From Flaccisagitta enflata (Eukaryota; Chaetognatha; Sagittoidea; Aphragmophora), in the NCBI GenBank assembly GCA_965153355.1, contig OZ231126.1:55490001-55554000 (forward strand): a stretch of 64,000 bases of DNA, given 5' to 3'. Position numbers and translations under genes: made by a program. Positions 1-10,610 of this stretch are shown piece by piece (position 1 is the stretch's first letter; every line of letters starts with the position of its first letter). Below the pieces are notes generated by a model. That model was not told the origin of the DNA. It made no database searches and saw only the letters and a list, made by a program, of their open reading frames with translations.

Positions 1-1
1 G

Positions 2-199
2 CCCAAAAAGAAAGACAAATCAAGAAGCCAAGAAAAGGCTGAGGAAGACGTGAATGAAAGTGATAGAAGCCCCGCCCAAGACCCTCAGGGCCAAAGTAAC
101 GGCATCCAAGCCAATTCCAACAATTGCAATCGAAGCAGCAGAAACGAATGGAGGGAAAGAAAGGGTTCAATTTGCTCTCAATACCTGCCACCAAAGTAG
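2..199 (+). CDS. 3' end of an unidentified gene, C-terminal 65 residues
   Basis: Frame 2 is open from the window edge to a TAG at 197-199. It encodes a hydrophilic tail: lysine/glutamate-rich at first (starts PKKKDKSRSQEKAEED), then Ser/Asn/Gln-rich, ending in YLPPK. No domain is recognisable. The composition suits a disordered C-terminus and no other frame is better. About 480 bp downstream lie two AATAAA hexamers (683-688 and 700-705), so 200 to about 720 could be the 3' UTR. The exon start lies outside the window. This could also be a chance open frame, because low-complexity charged tails are hard to tell from noise. Confidence 0.4.
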   Translation, partial: PKKKDKSRSQEKAEEDVNESDRSPAQDPQGQSNGIQANSNNCNRSSRNEWRERKGSICSQYLPPK

Positions 200-682
200 A
201 TTCGAGAGCGGTAGGAAAATGGCGGTGGGGTTTGTGGTGGTAAGGGGTAGTAAGTGAAACACTGCGCGCGAAAATGATCGGAATATCGCAGTGGTATAAC
301 ATGCAAGAAAAGGTTACTTTGTCAGATGAAGTTTTAACTGTGATGTCTGTGATGTACAGGTTATATTGTGAATACTTTGGAACACCCTGTTAGAGATTAG
401 TGGATTTTTGGTTAATCTTAACCAGTGACTGACTGATGAGTTGTTAGAGATTGGTGTTTTCATTTGCTGGATTGTTGGCTATTAATCTAAGGCAGTGGCT
501 GCCATGCCATCTGGAGTCTTGAGTGTTCAGGTAATCATACATGTTTGGTAGGTTGTGATTTTGTCGCCATCGTGACGCGCCATGTGGGTATGTCTCATGT
601 CCACGGGCAAATCATGACGATGAAGATTATTCGTTTATAAGAAACAGTAGTCGTTGAAATACAGTGTTTCTTTGCTATCTAA

Positions 683-705
683 AATAAAACCAACTTTCCA
701 ATAAA
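683..705 (+). promoter_or_regulatory. Candidate polyadenylation signals (two AATAAA)
   Basis: AATAAA occurs at 683-688 and 700-705, about 480 bp after the stop codon at 199 and immediately before a Helentron-like element. No other gene end is nearby on this strand. Confidence 0.35.
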
Positions 706-894
706 CAAGGCCGGATACACGGCTACCCCAGTCACGTGCGGGTGGGCAGGGGCCGTAATTGAGTACACCAGATCATTTGGGCAGGAGCAGTAAGGTCAAA
801 AACCGCAAAACCCCGAAAAAAGTAAAGTGTGACCAACGGACCGACCGACGGTCCGACAAAGCGGGGTGTAGAGTCGCGTAGCACGCCACTGAAA
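706..894 (+). mobile_element. Helentron-like short element, AGTCGCGTGC subfamily
   Basis: Begins CAAGGCCGGATACACGGC, in which GCCG and CGGC can pair. It carries a GCGGGTGGGCAGGGGCC block, a short (GGAC)/(CCGA) tract, and ends GTAGAGTCGCGTAGCACGCCACT, an imperfect copy of the family 3' stem-loop. The same ends recur at about 25 places in the window on both strands. Confidence 0.65.
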
Positions 895-1982
895 ATAAGC
901 TTATTAAAGTGGGACAAATCTTGTTGCAAAGCAGCTAGCAGTTCTCCTCCTCAGTTGATGCTGTCTCGTTTTCTTTTATATTTTAGGTAGTAGTTCGGTC
1001 AACGATGAATATGTCAGGCGTTTGGCAAGAGAGACACAATCAGCATGCTGTACAAAAGTATTTTTCATGTTCTTTGACTGCGTATCAGTGCATTTCATTT
1101 CAAGATGAATGGATTATGTCAATAATTATCTTGAATATATACTCACAAGAGAAATAACTAGGCTTTGCTCTCCGCAAAGAAATCTTGCTGATCTAGTGAG
1201 TCTTTTCGACGTTGTTGCTCTAAGCCTCAAAAGAACAAATTTGATGAAGGACAAACGGTTGAATGGTGCATTAAGAAAGCCACAGGAGGGCGTCTGCTTT
1301 GCCGCGTCCTCCCATTTGCTGTTTGTCCTACACTTCTGCCCCGAGGAAACAGACAATGGAAGAGCAAGTGATGGAGGAGAAGGGGAATAGAGAGGTGGTG
1401 GAGGAGGGGTTCAGGAACAAAAGGAGAGTGAGAAGAACAGCGTTGTGCTACTAGTTGTAGTGATTTTTGTGAAATGAACTAACGTAAGAACGGAATGATA
1501 GACAAAGAAATGTACGCACAAGGACAAGACTCTTTCAAATGGAACCGCTGTTATCCTATCAGTTATTTTTTACAATGATTCATAGATAGTCAATAACAAT
1601 CTTCTAGTGTATTAACGCAAGTTGAACAATCATAGAAAAAAACGTTTTGCCTAAATGAAATCTTGCAAAGTAATCAGTTTAAGAATCCAGGCTTTCGATC
1701 CACATGTAGTCAACTGAACTCGATGTTGGATAACGTTGCACGGATTTTAGTCATTACGTTGGTAGGCGTTATGCCATAGCTTTGTTTAGTTGCTGATGGC
1801 AATTTGCCATAAGGCTGATGCAAACCTCAAAGCAAAAGCTATGAAATTGGCGAAAAAAAAACATGAAAGAAGGATTGCTTAGTTGCCGCACACTTCAAAT
1901 CACGTTATTCAAGATGATGGGAAACTTGAAAAAAAAAGGTACGATTGATTTGAAGAGAAAATTGCCTTTCTTACTTGAAAGA
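895..1982. other. No supported gene; AT-rich intergenic sequence
   Basis: A 93-codon open frame at 1109-1390 has no recognisable domain and no splice context. Nothing else stands out apart from scattered poly-A runs. Confidence 0.5.
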
Positions 1983-2230
<248 letters not shown>

Positions 2231-2251
2231 GCAGAATTGAAAACAGTCAGT

Positions 2252-2791
2252 CTTTATTAATGGTTTGTACCATTAGAGTATTGGCTAGCTTGGATCACGG
2301 ACGACGAAGAATAACAACCATTGAAGACCATGTATAAACTGTATTGACAACCATTTGACACGATGACAACGCAGAAGACGAAGAAGACGTCAAATCTGGT
2401 GACAGAATAGTTAGAACTCATAAATACATTGCTAAAGCGACAAATACCAAATATGACAGAGATGCAATACTACATGATAATAATACTTCAAGAGAGAGTT
2501 ACCTTTTTGGGCCTCACTGCCGAATACTGAATTGCTAGAGCAAACAATCACTTATAAAGGGCCGGGGTGATACCAAAGTTGGTCACGCACGACCATATGA
2601 CGATAGGTGAGGCGACCAATGACAAGCTTGAACCGACTATTGACCAATGAGAAGCCCAGATACGAAGGTAAGGTAGGCTCGTACGATAACAAGGTTAACC
2701 CAAGCGACGCTTTGACACTTAAGCGACTGCAGCGCCACCAAATGGAGGAAATGATGATAACGCATGAAAAGATGGACAAAAGATCACATAC
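2252..2791 (-). repeat. 3' LTR of the BEL/Pao element
   Basis: Matches 10611-11150 over its whole length with about a dozen substitutions, for example C/T at 2732 against 11091 and a small cluster near 2650-2670. On the minus strand it begins (TG)TATGTGATC and ends ATTAATAAAG. The AATAAA there may be its own polyadenylation signal. Confidence 0.85.
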
Positions 2792-2960
2792 CCCCACCTA
2801 GAATGCCCGATAATACATTAGAAGCATTCTAAACCATAGACTAATACTACAACTAAATATATCAAACTGTACAATATAACATTGATAGAAACGTAATCAA
2901 TAACGAATGAATCTTCATCAGTTTGCGCGAGGATAGCGACGAAACGACTACTTAACTAAA

Positions 2961-5255
2961 TTACTTGTCACCTCCATCATCAGGCATGAGAGAGACGATT
3001 TCACACATGTCTCCAAAATGTCCAATTGAGAGATGAGGATCTTCGGAATGGCGCAGCTCAATCTTGCTGAGCGGCGCGACCGGAACTTTGGACTGACCAC
3101 CACGTAACGCCATCACCGGGCTTCCACAATAAGCCGGAGAATGCATATGGCAGCCAGAGTCATCAGGGGAATACTGAGACAATGAATACCATTTGATGAC
3201 AGCGGCGACGGCGGCTTGAACCAAATCTCGAAACCACTGGACTTCCACATCGCCATGGCGGATGCCGGCAATGGTACAATTGACGAAATCTTGTGGAGCA
3301 GAGTTGTTCTGCCCTGTGTTCTTGAAACATGATGGCGGAAGTGCCACCTCTTGATCCATTGAATGATCTGAAATCTTCATGATACCATAACCTTCATCTT
3401 GTCCAATGTTGGCAGGAGAGATTTTCCCATGGCCAAACTGTGGATGCCTATCCTGAATGAACTTGAAATAACGATCGTGCCCTTCCACTGTGCTGGGCGA
3501 AGGAGAAACTGGAAGGAGCATTGCCATGATTAGGTGGTTTACCAACAGAACTAACAACAGAATGTACAAGATACTCAAAACTGATCCAAAAATGCGGAAA
3601 ATTTTCCACATTGCGCTACTTCCCTGGATTTGAGGGTTTTCCACATTGTTGAGTGCCCCCACCGTGCCATCTTCAGGGGCAGGGAAAGGAGACAACTTGT
3701 CCTGAGTGACCTTTGGATGACGATTCTTGACCTTGTGTTTCTTGGGAGTTTCACCACCCCCACCACTTTTTGGCGGAACCTTCGGACGAAAAGTATCATC
3801 ACTTGCTTCTTTGACGGAGGCTAATGCCGACCAAGCTGATCTAGAGACGGGGCTTCCGGTCGGACCCATGATGGTTTGACCGAAAGGAGTGTTGAGGATA
3901 GTTGGTGAGGACATATCATGAGAGTATGACTCAAACGGAGCAAAGGCTGGCGCCAAATCGGTGCCAATCAACATAGAAACTTCATTGCAGGGCAATTCAA
4001 TCAACTTGACATTTTTCATGTAATCGTATTGATCAACTTGCACCTGAAGTGGGATGTGCGACGAATTAACTGGTAGAACATCGATGACGAATGCTTCCAC
4101 GTCGTTGACGACATGATTGGGATCCACCAATGACTGGAGAGAGAATTTGGCCACTTCATGCGGCCCTGTTGACGATGAAGCAACTCCATTTAATGTGACT
4201 TGCTCCCTGTGAGTCTTGATCCTGAATTTCTGTTGAAAAGCTTTGGACACCAGTGTCTTATTTGAACCAGTGTCCAAAAGGCCATAAACGTTGGTGGTAA
4301 TACCATTAGGAAGAATAACTTTCATTGCAAGAATTGGACGAAAGCAGAAACTCGATTTGGACTCAATAGTGGAAATACTGACTTGCCTTGAACTGGCTAC
4401 TTCACAAGTAGCTACTTGACCATTGGGGTTTTTCCTACCGACAGAGTTGGCACTACAACCAGAATCAGAAGAGGCATTATTCACCACCTGATTGCTTGAA
4501 ACTTGTGATCGAGACAGTTGAAGAAGTCGTCCTTGGACCCCAGAACTGGATACTTGAGGCGCCAATGGGTTGGCAGCACTGCTTGGGCTGCTAGTTTGAA
4601 CGGAAAACTGATTGGGAGAAACGGGAGAACGATGTAGAAGGGTGTTGTGCCCAAATCGTGAACAGATTAAACACTGAACCTTTTCAGTGCATTGACCAAC
4701 TCTGTGGTCGCGGCTTAGACACTTGAAACACAAACGCTGTTTGAAAATGAAATCTTTCCTTTCAGGTAAACTCAATTGACAGAAACGCGGGCATCCATCT
4801 AAAAGATGTGCGTCGGAACAGTAGATACACACTTCACTTAACTGAGTACTTTGTTGGTTGAACTGGAGTGATGTCGGAGCCCAAGCAGGGGATTGCTGTT
4901 GAGCTTGCTGCGGCAGTTGCTGTTGACGTTGCTGCGGCAGTTGCTGCGGCAGTTGCTGTTGTTGATTTCGATTGGCAGAGGGGGTTCCTTCAGCCTTCAC
5001 TACCGCGACGTTGACTTGAGAACCTTGTCCCGTTTTAACTGTAGTGGGATTCGAACGCGTGTTGCCTGTTTTGGAACTCGATGGGGAAAAAGAGGAAGAT
5101 GAAGACGGGTTCTTGGGCTCAATTAGCTTGGAGATACCAAAATCACACGAGATATCTGAAAACCAATCTTTGAGGTACTTAATGAGGAAATCTGTGTTGA
5201 TCTTTTCCCCCTTTGCTTCAGCCTTATTTGTAGCTGAAGAGAAACGCTCTTTCAT
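2961..5255 (-). CDS. BEL/Pao gag C-terminus, zinc knuckles and aspartic protease, with unusual membrane-segment tail
   Basis: 764 residues. Order: charged N-terminus; Ser- and Gln/Pro-rich linker (about residues 50-130); two cysteine/histidine knuckles starting CIYCSDAH and CFKCLSRDHRVGQC (about 140-205); an aspartic protease with LLDTGSNKTLVS (about 325) and the distal LIGTDLAP and TPFGQTIMGP motifs typical of DUF1758. A BEL/Pao polyprotein would normally continue into RT, RNase H and integrase. Here it runs instead into a hydrophobic stretch (IFRIFGSVLSILYILLLVLL, about 545-575) and a tail of about 190 residues that I do not recognise, ending DDGGDK. The first Met is not the natural start: the frame once continued upstream into the ORF at 8834-10234 and was cut by the insertion at 5263-8836. 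Confidence 0.8.
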   Translation of the reverse strand: MKERFSSATNKAEAKGEKINTDFLIKYLKDWFSDISCDFGISKLIEPKNPSSSSSFSPSSSKTGNTRSNPTTVKTGQGSQVNVAVVKAEGTPSANRNQQQQLPQQLPQQRQQQLPQQAQQQSPAWAPTSLQFNQQSTQLSEVCIYCSDAHLLDGCPRFCQLSLPERKDFIFKQRLCFKCLSRDHRVGQCTEKVQCLICSRFGHNTLLHRSPVSPNQFSVQTSSPSSAANPLAPQVSSSGVQGRLLQLSRSQVSSNQVVNNASSDSGCSANSVGRKNPNGQVATCEVASSRQVSISTIESKSSFCFRPILAMKVILPNGITTNVYGLLDTGSNKTLVSKAFQQKFRIKTHREQVTLNGVASSSTGPHEVAKFSLQSLVDPNHVVNDVEAFVIDVLPVNSSHIPLQVQVDQYDYMKNVKLIELPCNEVSMLIGTDLAPAFAPFESYSHDMSSPTILNTPFGQTIMGPTGSPVSRSAWSALASVKEASDDTFRPKVPPKSGGGGETPKKHKVKNRHPKVTQDKLSPFPAPEDGTVGALNNVENPQIQGSSAMWKIFRIFGSVLSILYILLLVLLVNHLIMAMLLPVSPSPSTVEGHDRYFKFIQDRHPQFGHGKISPANIGQDEGYGIMKISDHSMDQEVALPPSCFKNTGQNNSAPQDFVNCTIAGIRHGDVEVQWFRDLVQAAVAAVIKWYSLSQYSPDDSGCHMHSPAYCGSPVMALRGGQSKVPVAPLSKIELRHSEDPHLSIGHFGDMCEIVSLMPDDGGDK

Positions 5256-5529
5256 CTTGAAGTAAGTTTTCTCAAAAGATCCTCAAAACGTTGTCCCAGG
5301 TTCTTGAGACCTGGATTTTTGAATTCCTCGTCGAAAATTATGTGAAAACAGTGAAAAGGGGGATTTTTTGACGAAACCGAGATTTAAAATCACACTCGTT
5401 ATCATCATTACTACCCTCAGAAATTTTGCCGCCATTGTTTTCATCAGTTTGACTGCACTGATTCTTTCTAAAAAACTTTGGCTCGATGTTTGCTGTTGCA
5501 TGGACTACGAGACTGACCGACAATGATTA

Positions 5530-5930
5530 CAGGAAGAAGAAGAAAAGAGGAAGAATAAGAAGAAGAAGGAGAAGAAGGAGAAGAAGGAGAAGAAGGAGAA
5601 GAAGGAGAAGAAGGAGAAGAAGAAGAAGAAGAAGAAGAAGGAGAAGGAGAAGAAGAAGAAGGAGAAGAAGAAAAAGAAGAAGGAGAAGAAGGAGAAGAAG
5701 GAGAAGAAGAAAAAAAAAAGAAGAAAAAGAAGAAAGAGAAGAAAAGAAGAAGAAAAGAAGAAGAAGAGAAGAAAAAGAAGAAAGAGAAGAAAAGAAGAAA
5801 GAGAAGAAAAGAAGAAAAAGAAGAAGAAGAGAAGAAAAAGAAGAAAGAGAAGAAAAAGAAGAAAGAGAAGAAAAGAAGAAGAAGAAGAAGAAGAAGGAGA
5901 AGAAGAAGAAAGAGAAGAAAAGAAGAAGAA

Positions 5931-5963
<33 letters not shown>

Positions 5964-6023
5964 AAGAAGAGAAGAAAAAGAAGAGGAAGAAGAGAAGAAA
6001 AAGAAGAGGAAGAAGAGAAGAAA

Positions 6024-6054
<31 letters not shown>

Positions 6055-6166
6055 AGAGAAGAAAAAGAAGAAGAAGAAGAAGAAGAAGAAGATGGAGATG
6101 AAGAAGAAGAAGATGGAGAAGAAGACGGAGAAGAAGGAGAAGGAGAAGAAGAAGAAGAAGAAGAAG
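5530..6166. repeat. Imperfect (GAA)n / (GGAGAA)n purine microsatellite, about 640 bp
   Basis: Almost pure purine on the plus strand with GAA, GAAA and GGA units. Open frames read through it in four frames and are artefacts. Confidence 0.95.
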
Positions 6167-6175
6167 CGGTCGCTC

Positions 6176-6400
6176 AAGGGGGGGCAATCAATATGTGGTC
6201 AGCGATACCCGTTGCCCTGTTCTGCATGGTTTTGAACTGGAATGAGAGGAAGCAGCGCAGCGGCCCCGAAGTAGACGAAGTTCTGTAGAACACAGGGGGA
6301 ATTTCGTTCATCTGTTTGTTCATCTGTCTGTCCGTCTCTCTCAGGCCCTCTCAGGCCTGAAATCTGCCCTATCAGGCCTGAAATCTACCCTGAGAGAAAA
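6176..6400. repeat. Left part of a GGGCAGCGGCC-family element
   Basis: Contains the family signatures GTGGTCAGCGATACCCGTT (also at about 21938), GCAGCGGCCCCGAAG, TGTAGAACACAGGGGG and AGGCCTGAAATC units. The right half is displaced or lost, and 7430-7655 may be its right end. Confidence 0.5.
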
Positions 6401-6560
6401 CAAGGCCGGATACATGGCAATCCAGTCGCGGACGGTTGGGCAGGAGCAGTAATGCGAAAACTGCTCGGTGTTCAAAAATGTGACGGACGGATGGACGGAC
6501 CGACGGACGGACCGACCTACTGACCGACATGGCAAGGTGTAGAGTCGCGTGTCCGCGACT

Positions 6561-6563
<3 letters not shown>
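6401..6563 (+). mobile_element. Helentron-like element, AGTCGCGGAC subfamily
   Basis: The 5' subterminal repeat AGTCGCGGAC (from 6424) is the exact reverse complement of GTCCGCGACT at 6551-6560. The latter is the 3' arm of the terminal stem-loop GTCGCGTGTCCGCGAC. A (GGAC)/(CCGA) tract lies between. Confidence 0.7.
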
Positions 6564-6652
<89 letters not shown>

Positions 6653-6660
6653 CGAGAGAG
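6562..6660. repeat. (GA)n microsatellite
   Basis: Starts directly at the 3' CTAAA end of the preceding Helentron-like element. Confidence 0.95.
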
Positions 6661-6740
6661 TAAAGAGAGCGAGAGAGAGAGAATGCCTTTGGAGAGCCGA
6701 ATTTATCAGTAATGGCGGCTGTCGCGCGTCGCGGTAAGGA

Positions 6741-7327
6741 AACAAGGCCAACACCTATAAGTCGCGTGCGAGACAAAGATAACTGAATTGACCTGACTCC
6801 TTATTGTATCACTTTATTGGCTTAAACCAGACTTAAACCAGACTTAAACCAGACTTAAACCAGACTTAAACCAGACTAAAACCAGACTTAAACCAGACTT
6901 AAACCAGACTAAAACCAGACTTAGACCAGACTTAGACCAGACTTAGACCAGACTTAGACCAGACTTAGACCAGACTTAGACCAGACTTAGACCAGACTTA
7001 GACCAGACTTAGACCAGACTTAGAACAGACATAGACCAGACATAGACCAGACATAGACCAGACTTAGACCAGACTTAGACCAGACTTAGACCAGACTTAG
7101 ACCAGACTTAGACCAGACTTAGACCAGACTTAGACCAGACTTAGACCAGACTTAGACCAGACTTAGACCACAAAAAAAATGATTCAAAATAACTCCAGAC
7201 AACCCAAAATGACCAAAAACGACGCAAAAAAGCTAAGTGTTACCGACCGACCGACCGACGGACCGACCGACGGACCGACCGACGGACCGACGGAGCGGGT
7301 TGTAGAGTCGCGTGCACACGACTGAAA
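6741..7327 (+). mobile_element. Helentron-like element with 11-bp minisatellite core
   Basis: Begins ACAAGGCCAACACCTATAAG followed by TCGCGTGCGAGAC. It carries about 30 copies of ACTTAGACCAG/ACTTAAACCAG (6823-7170), then (CCGACGGA)n, and ends GTAGAGTCGCGTGCACACGACT. The reverse complement of the same start occurs at about 31156 and 36833. Confidence 0.65.
6823..7170. repeat. 11-bp minisatellite ACTTARACCAG, about 30 units
   Basis: Units drift from ACTTAAACCAG (left) to ACTTAGACCAG (right), with a short block of ACATAGACCAG. This order-dependent drift suggests stepwise array growth inside the mobile element. Confidence 0.9.
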
Positions 7328-7429
7328 AGTCGTAAGCATTAATCAGTTTTCATAAAGCTTTTATCTTCAGTCACTGCAATTTCTTTTATTTGTTAGATCA
7401 AATTAAGAGCAATTGTGTGCCCTAATCTT

Positions 7430-7655
7430 AGTCTCAAAGCCCAAATACTAGTCTGGAGGCTCAAATCCCAGCCTCAAAGCTCAAATCCTAGCCTCAAGCT
7501 CAAATCGCAGCCATGAAGCTCAAACCCCGGCCTCAAGCTCAAATCCCAGCCTTGAGACTCAAATCCCAGCCTCCAGGCTCAAATCCCAGCCTTGAGGCTC
7601 AAATAAAATCAGCATAGGTCATTGGCTCCTTTGGGGCAGCTGCCCCACTTACCAC
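7430..7655. repeat. Right end of a GGGCAGCGGCC-family element with CTCAAATCCCAGC repeats
   Basis: About ten diverged CCTCAAATCCCAG-type units, then CATAGGTCATTGGCTCC and GGGGCAGCTGCCCC. The same right end occurs complete at 26893-26939. Confidence 0.55.
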
Positions 7656-7722
7656 CTCACACCCACATACACTCACAAAGGAGAACGGGTACCTCTGACC
7701 ATCTCTATTCATGATTTTATTT

Positions 7723-7818
7723 TTTTGGCCTCACTGCTCTTGCCCAAGTGGTCTAGTGACTTCAAATATGGCCCCTGCCCACCTTCACGCGACTTCTGTA
7801 GCCGTGTATCTAGCCTTG
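7723..7818 (-). mobile_element. 5' fragment of a Helentron-like element
   Basis: Reads, on plus, GCCCCTGCCCACCTTCACGCGACTTCTGTAGCC and so on to CCTTGTT. This is the family 5' end in minus orientation; its stem-loop end is missing. Confidence 0.5.
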
Positions 7819-7825
7819 TTCACTT

Positions 7826-8175
7826 TTGAGCTGGTTGGGTGGTGGGCCAGTTTGGCCAGTCAGTGCTGTACTGAAAATCACATACATGCTTAAATCGAGT
7901 CTTTCCATACTGTGTCTCTGTAACAAGTTTCAACCGAATAGGTTGAAAAATACCAAAGTTATGCACGTTTTCCACTTGTAGGGTGGTAGGCTGGTTGGGT
8001 GGTAGGCCAGTTTGAACAATTAGCACGCAGAAATCTTTAAATCACATACATATGTTGAGTTATTCTATATAGTCTCCATACCAAGTTTCAGCTAAATTGG
8101 TTAAAAAATGCCTAAGCTAAGTACATGTTTCACTTTTAGGCTGGTTGGCTGGTTGGGCTGGTCAGATCATAACAC
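7826..8175. repeat. Two to three diverged tandem copies of an about 160-bp unit
   Basis: The landmarks GGTTGGGTGGTAGGCCAGTTT, ATCACATACAT, AAGTTTCA and TTTCACTT recur in the same order with about 160-bp spacing. Confidence 0.5.
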
Positions 8176-8820
8176 ACGCATGTTATGTAAAGAGGCTTTT
8201 CCTGGTACAAATTCCCTTAAAATATGAAGCAAATAGGTCAAGGCATTCAAAAGTTTGTCCACTTTTAAGATTGTGGAAAACGGAAACAATAGCATCATAC
8301 TAAACAGGTTTGCGACGCTATGCGACGCATAGTACTGAGCTGAGCGCTTGGTATGACAGAGAGATATATCATATGAACACGCAGATCCATTTCCAGCGAT
8401 TTCCGCAAAAGGGAAGGTGGCCTTTTTAGTGCTTTAATATTTTACTAATTTTTAATACTATTTTCTTTTTATTCGAAAAAAACAAGATTTTGCTTGATGA
8501 ATCATTGGATATCGTCATTGATACTTCTGATAACAGATTTCCCTATTTTTCATCAATTAAGACATAATTTGACTCTGAGTATAATGATTTTTTAAAGAAA
8601 AAAACTATTTTCATTAAAAAATCCACTTATACCCTGCTTAGTTGCAAATATATTGTTTTAATTACTCAACTATGTTCCCCCGTACTAAAAAAAAGCATTT
8701 TCTCCCGATTTTGAAAGTGTTTTCAAATTTTATTTTGTATTATATAAACTGATTAAAATAAATGTATAAAGATTGATGTGTCTAACCGGAGGCAAAGGTT
8801 GAATCGCGAGAGGGAGCATT
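8176..8820. other. AT-rich interior of the TIR insertion; no gene seen
   Basis: No open frame of interest and no repeat match found in the window. Confidence 0.4.
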
Positions 8821-8833
8821 CTTTTGACAAAAC

Positions 8834-10234
8834 TTACTTGAAGGGCAGTCGCTGTTTGACGATGGCCACTACAGTTGCGTTCAGCTCTAGAAAGGACGCA
8901 TCTTTTGTTGCCTTGGCAAACGAGCTCATTTCTTGTAACTCTTGAATGAGCTCAACTGAATGAGCTTGGATCTCTTTTCCCTCCAAAACTTTATCCAGAT
9001 GAGATTCGGCTTTTGCCAGCTTACTGCCGTAAAAGAAATCTAGTTCTTCTAATGCCTTTTTCAATGCTAGAGACTTTTCAGATTCATAAACGAAATTGGC
9101 AAGAGTCTTACCGGCTTCACCAGTAGTGCGTTCCTGAAGCGCGATGAACCTCTCATCGTCCGTGATGCCGTTGACTTCGAGAACCTCCGATGTGAACTTG
9201 GAACGGAAGCGGGCGTAAGCGGCGCCACTATCGGCGCCACCAGCAAACCTATCGGCGTCTTTCGGAATTGAAGACTTGAGTCTTTGGGAGCCAAGTATCT
9301 TGGCCAATTCGTCCACGGATGTTGAGGGAGGGGTTCCACTGTTGGCGAAAGGAGCGCCACTGTTGGCGGGAGGGAGATTACTGTTGGTTTGAGGGTCGTC
9401 CTCATCGTCGATGGTGACCATTTCAGCGAGGCTTGAGGCTAACCCTTCGTCGATCGCGGCTTGCATGACTTCCGCCGTTTTCTCTTGAGACTCAATTTTG
9501 ACTAATTTTGCCTTTCTTTGGGCTGCTTCTATTTCCAGCTTCAGCTGCCAAACTCGGGCTGTTTTCTTCTCCTTTTCAGCGGCGGCTGCCGCTTCGACCG
9601 CCGGATCACCCATCTGTACGGTTGAGGTTTCCGACGTAGAGGCGAATGACGATTCTGTACTTGAGGGAAGAGTTGAACGAGAGACTGAGCGCGATCTTGA
9701 ATTGGCCCGGTCTCTTGCTCTTGACAGACGGCGACGAATTTGAGGGATATATGTACGCTTTTTCGCGTTTTCGATGTAAGCTCTGTCTTCGGGATTGAAG
9801 TGACTGAGGTTGGATAGTAATTCAGAGAGAAGGGAATTAAACGAATTGCCCACTACTGAGAGATCGTCATCGGGATTTTCCCGGCCTTGTAAGAATGTAT
9901 CGTACTTGATACTAATCTCTTTGAATTGGCGGAGCTTTTCAGCCAATTTAGCTTTAATTATGAAGGCTTGATCTTCGGCATTAAAGAGACTAAGATTAGC
10001 CACTAATTCAGTCAACGATGAATGAAACGTTTCAATTACCTCAATGTTTTCGGGGTTCTCACTTTCTTGCAAGGCGGCGTGGTACCTCTCGCTTAATTCT
10101 TTGAATTGACGGAACTTTTCTGTCCAATCTCGACGCGTCATCGAACCGATGTTGAGTATAAGGAACCATAAATTTGCGATGGGTGACCCAAACGCGTACG
10201 GCGGTAACTTGACTACCACCACATTGAGGGCCAA
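8834..10234 (-). CDS. BEL/Pao gag-like protein (DUF1759 type), N-terminal part of a split frame
   Basis: 466 codons. The N-terminal half has two related segments with LxLFNAEDQAFI and LSHFNPEDRAYI (about residues 80-150), suggesting an internal duplication. An RS-rich stretch (about 165-205) and a Lys/Glu coiled-coil-like region follow. The C-terminal half (about 320-466) resembles the BEL/Pao capsid domain: RFRSKFTSEV, ALQERTTGEAGKTLANFVYE and a final VVAIVKQRLPFK. The stop lies in the TIR of the inserted element, so the protein is truncated exactly where gag should continue. The upstream start is uncertain. The leader between the 5' LTR and the first Met is about 375 bp. Confidence 0.75.
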   Translation of the reverse strand: MALNVVVVKLPPYAFGSPIANLWFLILNIGSMTRRDWTEKFRQFKELSERYHAALQESENPENIEVIETFHSSLTELVANLSLFNAEDQAFIIKAKLAEKLRQFKEISIKYDTFLQGRENPDDDLSVVGNSFNSLLSELLSNLSHFNPEDRAYIENAKKRTYIPQIRRRLSRARDRANSRSRSVSRSTLPSSTESSFASTSETSTVQMGDPAVEAAAAAEKEKKTARVWQLKLEIEAAQRKAKLVKIESQEKTAEVMQAAIDEGLASSLAEMVTIDDEDDPQTNSNLPPANSGAPFANSGTPPSTSVDELAKILGSQRLKSSIPKDADRFAGGADSGAAYARFRSKFTSEVLEVNGITDDERFIALQERTTGEAGKTLANFVYESEKSLALKKALEELDFFYGSKLAKAESHLDKVLEGKEIQAHSVELIQELQEMSSFAKATKDASFLELNATVVAIVKQRLPFK

Positions 10235-10610
10235 AATAACGACGGGATTAATGCCAGCGTTATCTAGAGAGAAAAAGACAAAGGAAAATTCGAGTGTAGG
10301 ATAAGTTATGAAAATTGAGGGAGAGAAAGGATTAACTGAGAAAGAGAGAATGAGAACGACGATTGCTTTAGAAAGAGGGAGAAAGAAATAACGATGTCAC
10401 GATGATCAAACTGCAGACTTAACTGAAGGAGAGGAAATTGAAGAAGGGAGAACGACAAATCCTCGTGGCCCGGTGGTTAGATTTCCAACCAGGGAATTCG
10501 GCGGGTCAACACCGAGACGATGGGGCGGAGTGTCAAGTAAATGACCGCCGGAGACGATGAGGCTTGTAGACTTCACTGACTTCTTCGCCACGACGAGGAA
10601 AAAGATTTGA

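Larger units (their letters stand above)
5263..8836. mobile_element. 3.57-kb TIR insertion splitting the retroelement gag-protease frame
   Basis: The two ends are 16-bp inverted repeats matching at 15 positions: TAAGTTTTCTCAAAAG at 5263-5278 and CTTTTGACAAAACTTA at 8821-8836. Both are flanked by the same 7 bp, CTTGAAG (5256-5262 and 8837-8843), a perfect target-site duplication. On the minus strand the TAA of the TIR supplies the stop of the gag ORF, and both flanks lie in one reading frame. No transposase is recognisable inside. The interior is filled with (GAA)n, Helentron-like elements and minisatellites. The superfamily is unclear. Confidence 0.75.

Noticed and set aside
1109-1390. 93-codon frame
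   Set aside because: No domain; overlapping minus frame of similar length; no splice signals that link it to the gene at the window start.
5468-6235. Long open frames (216-249 codons) on both strands
   Set aside because: Translations of (GAA)n; open in four frames, Arg/Lys/Glu or Leu/Phe/Ser only.
6823-7170. CRISPR-like array
   Set aside because: 11-bp units are contiguous with no spacers; the sequence is eukaryotic.
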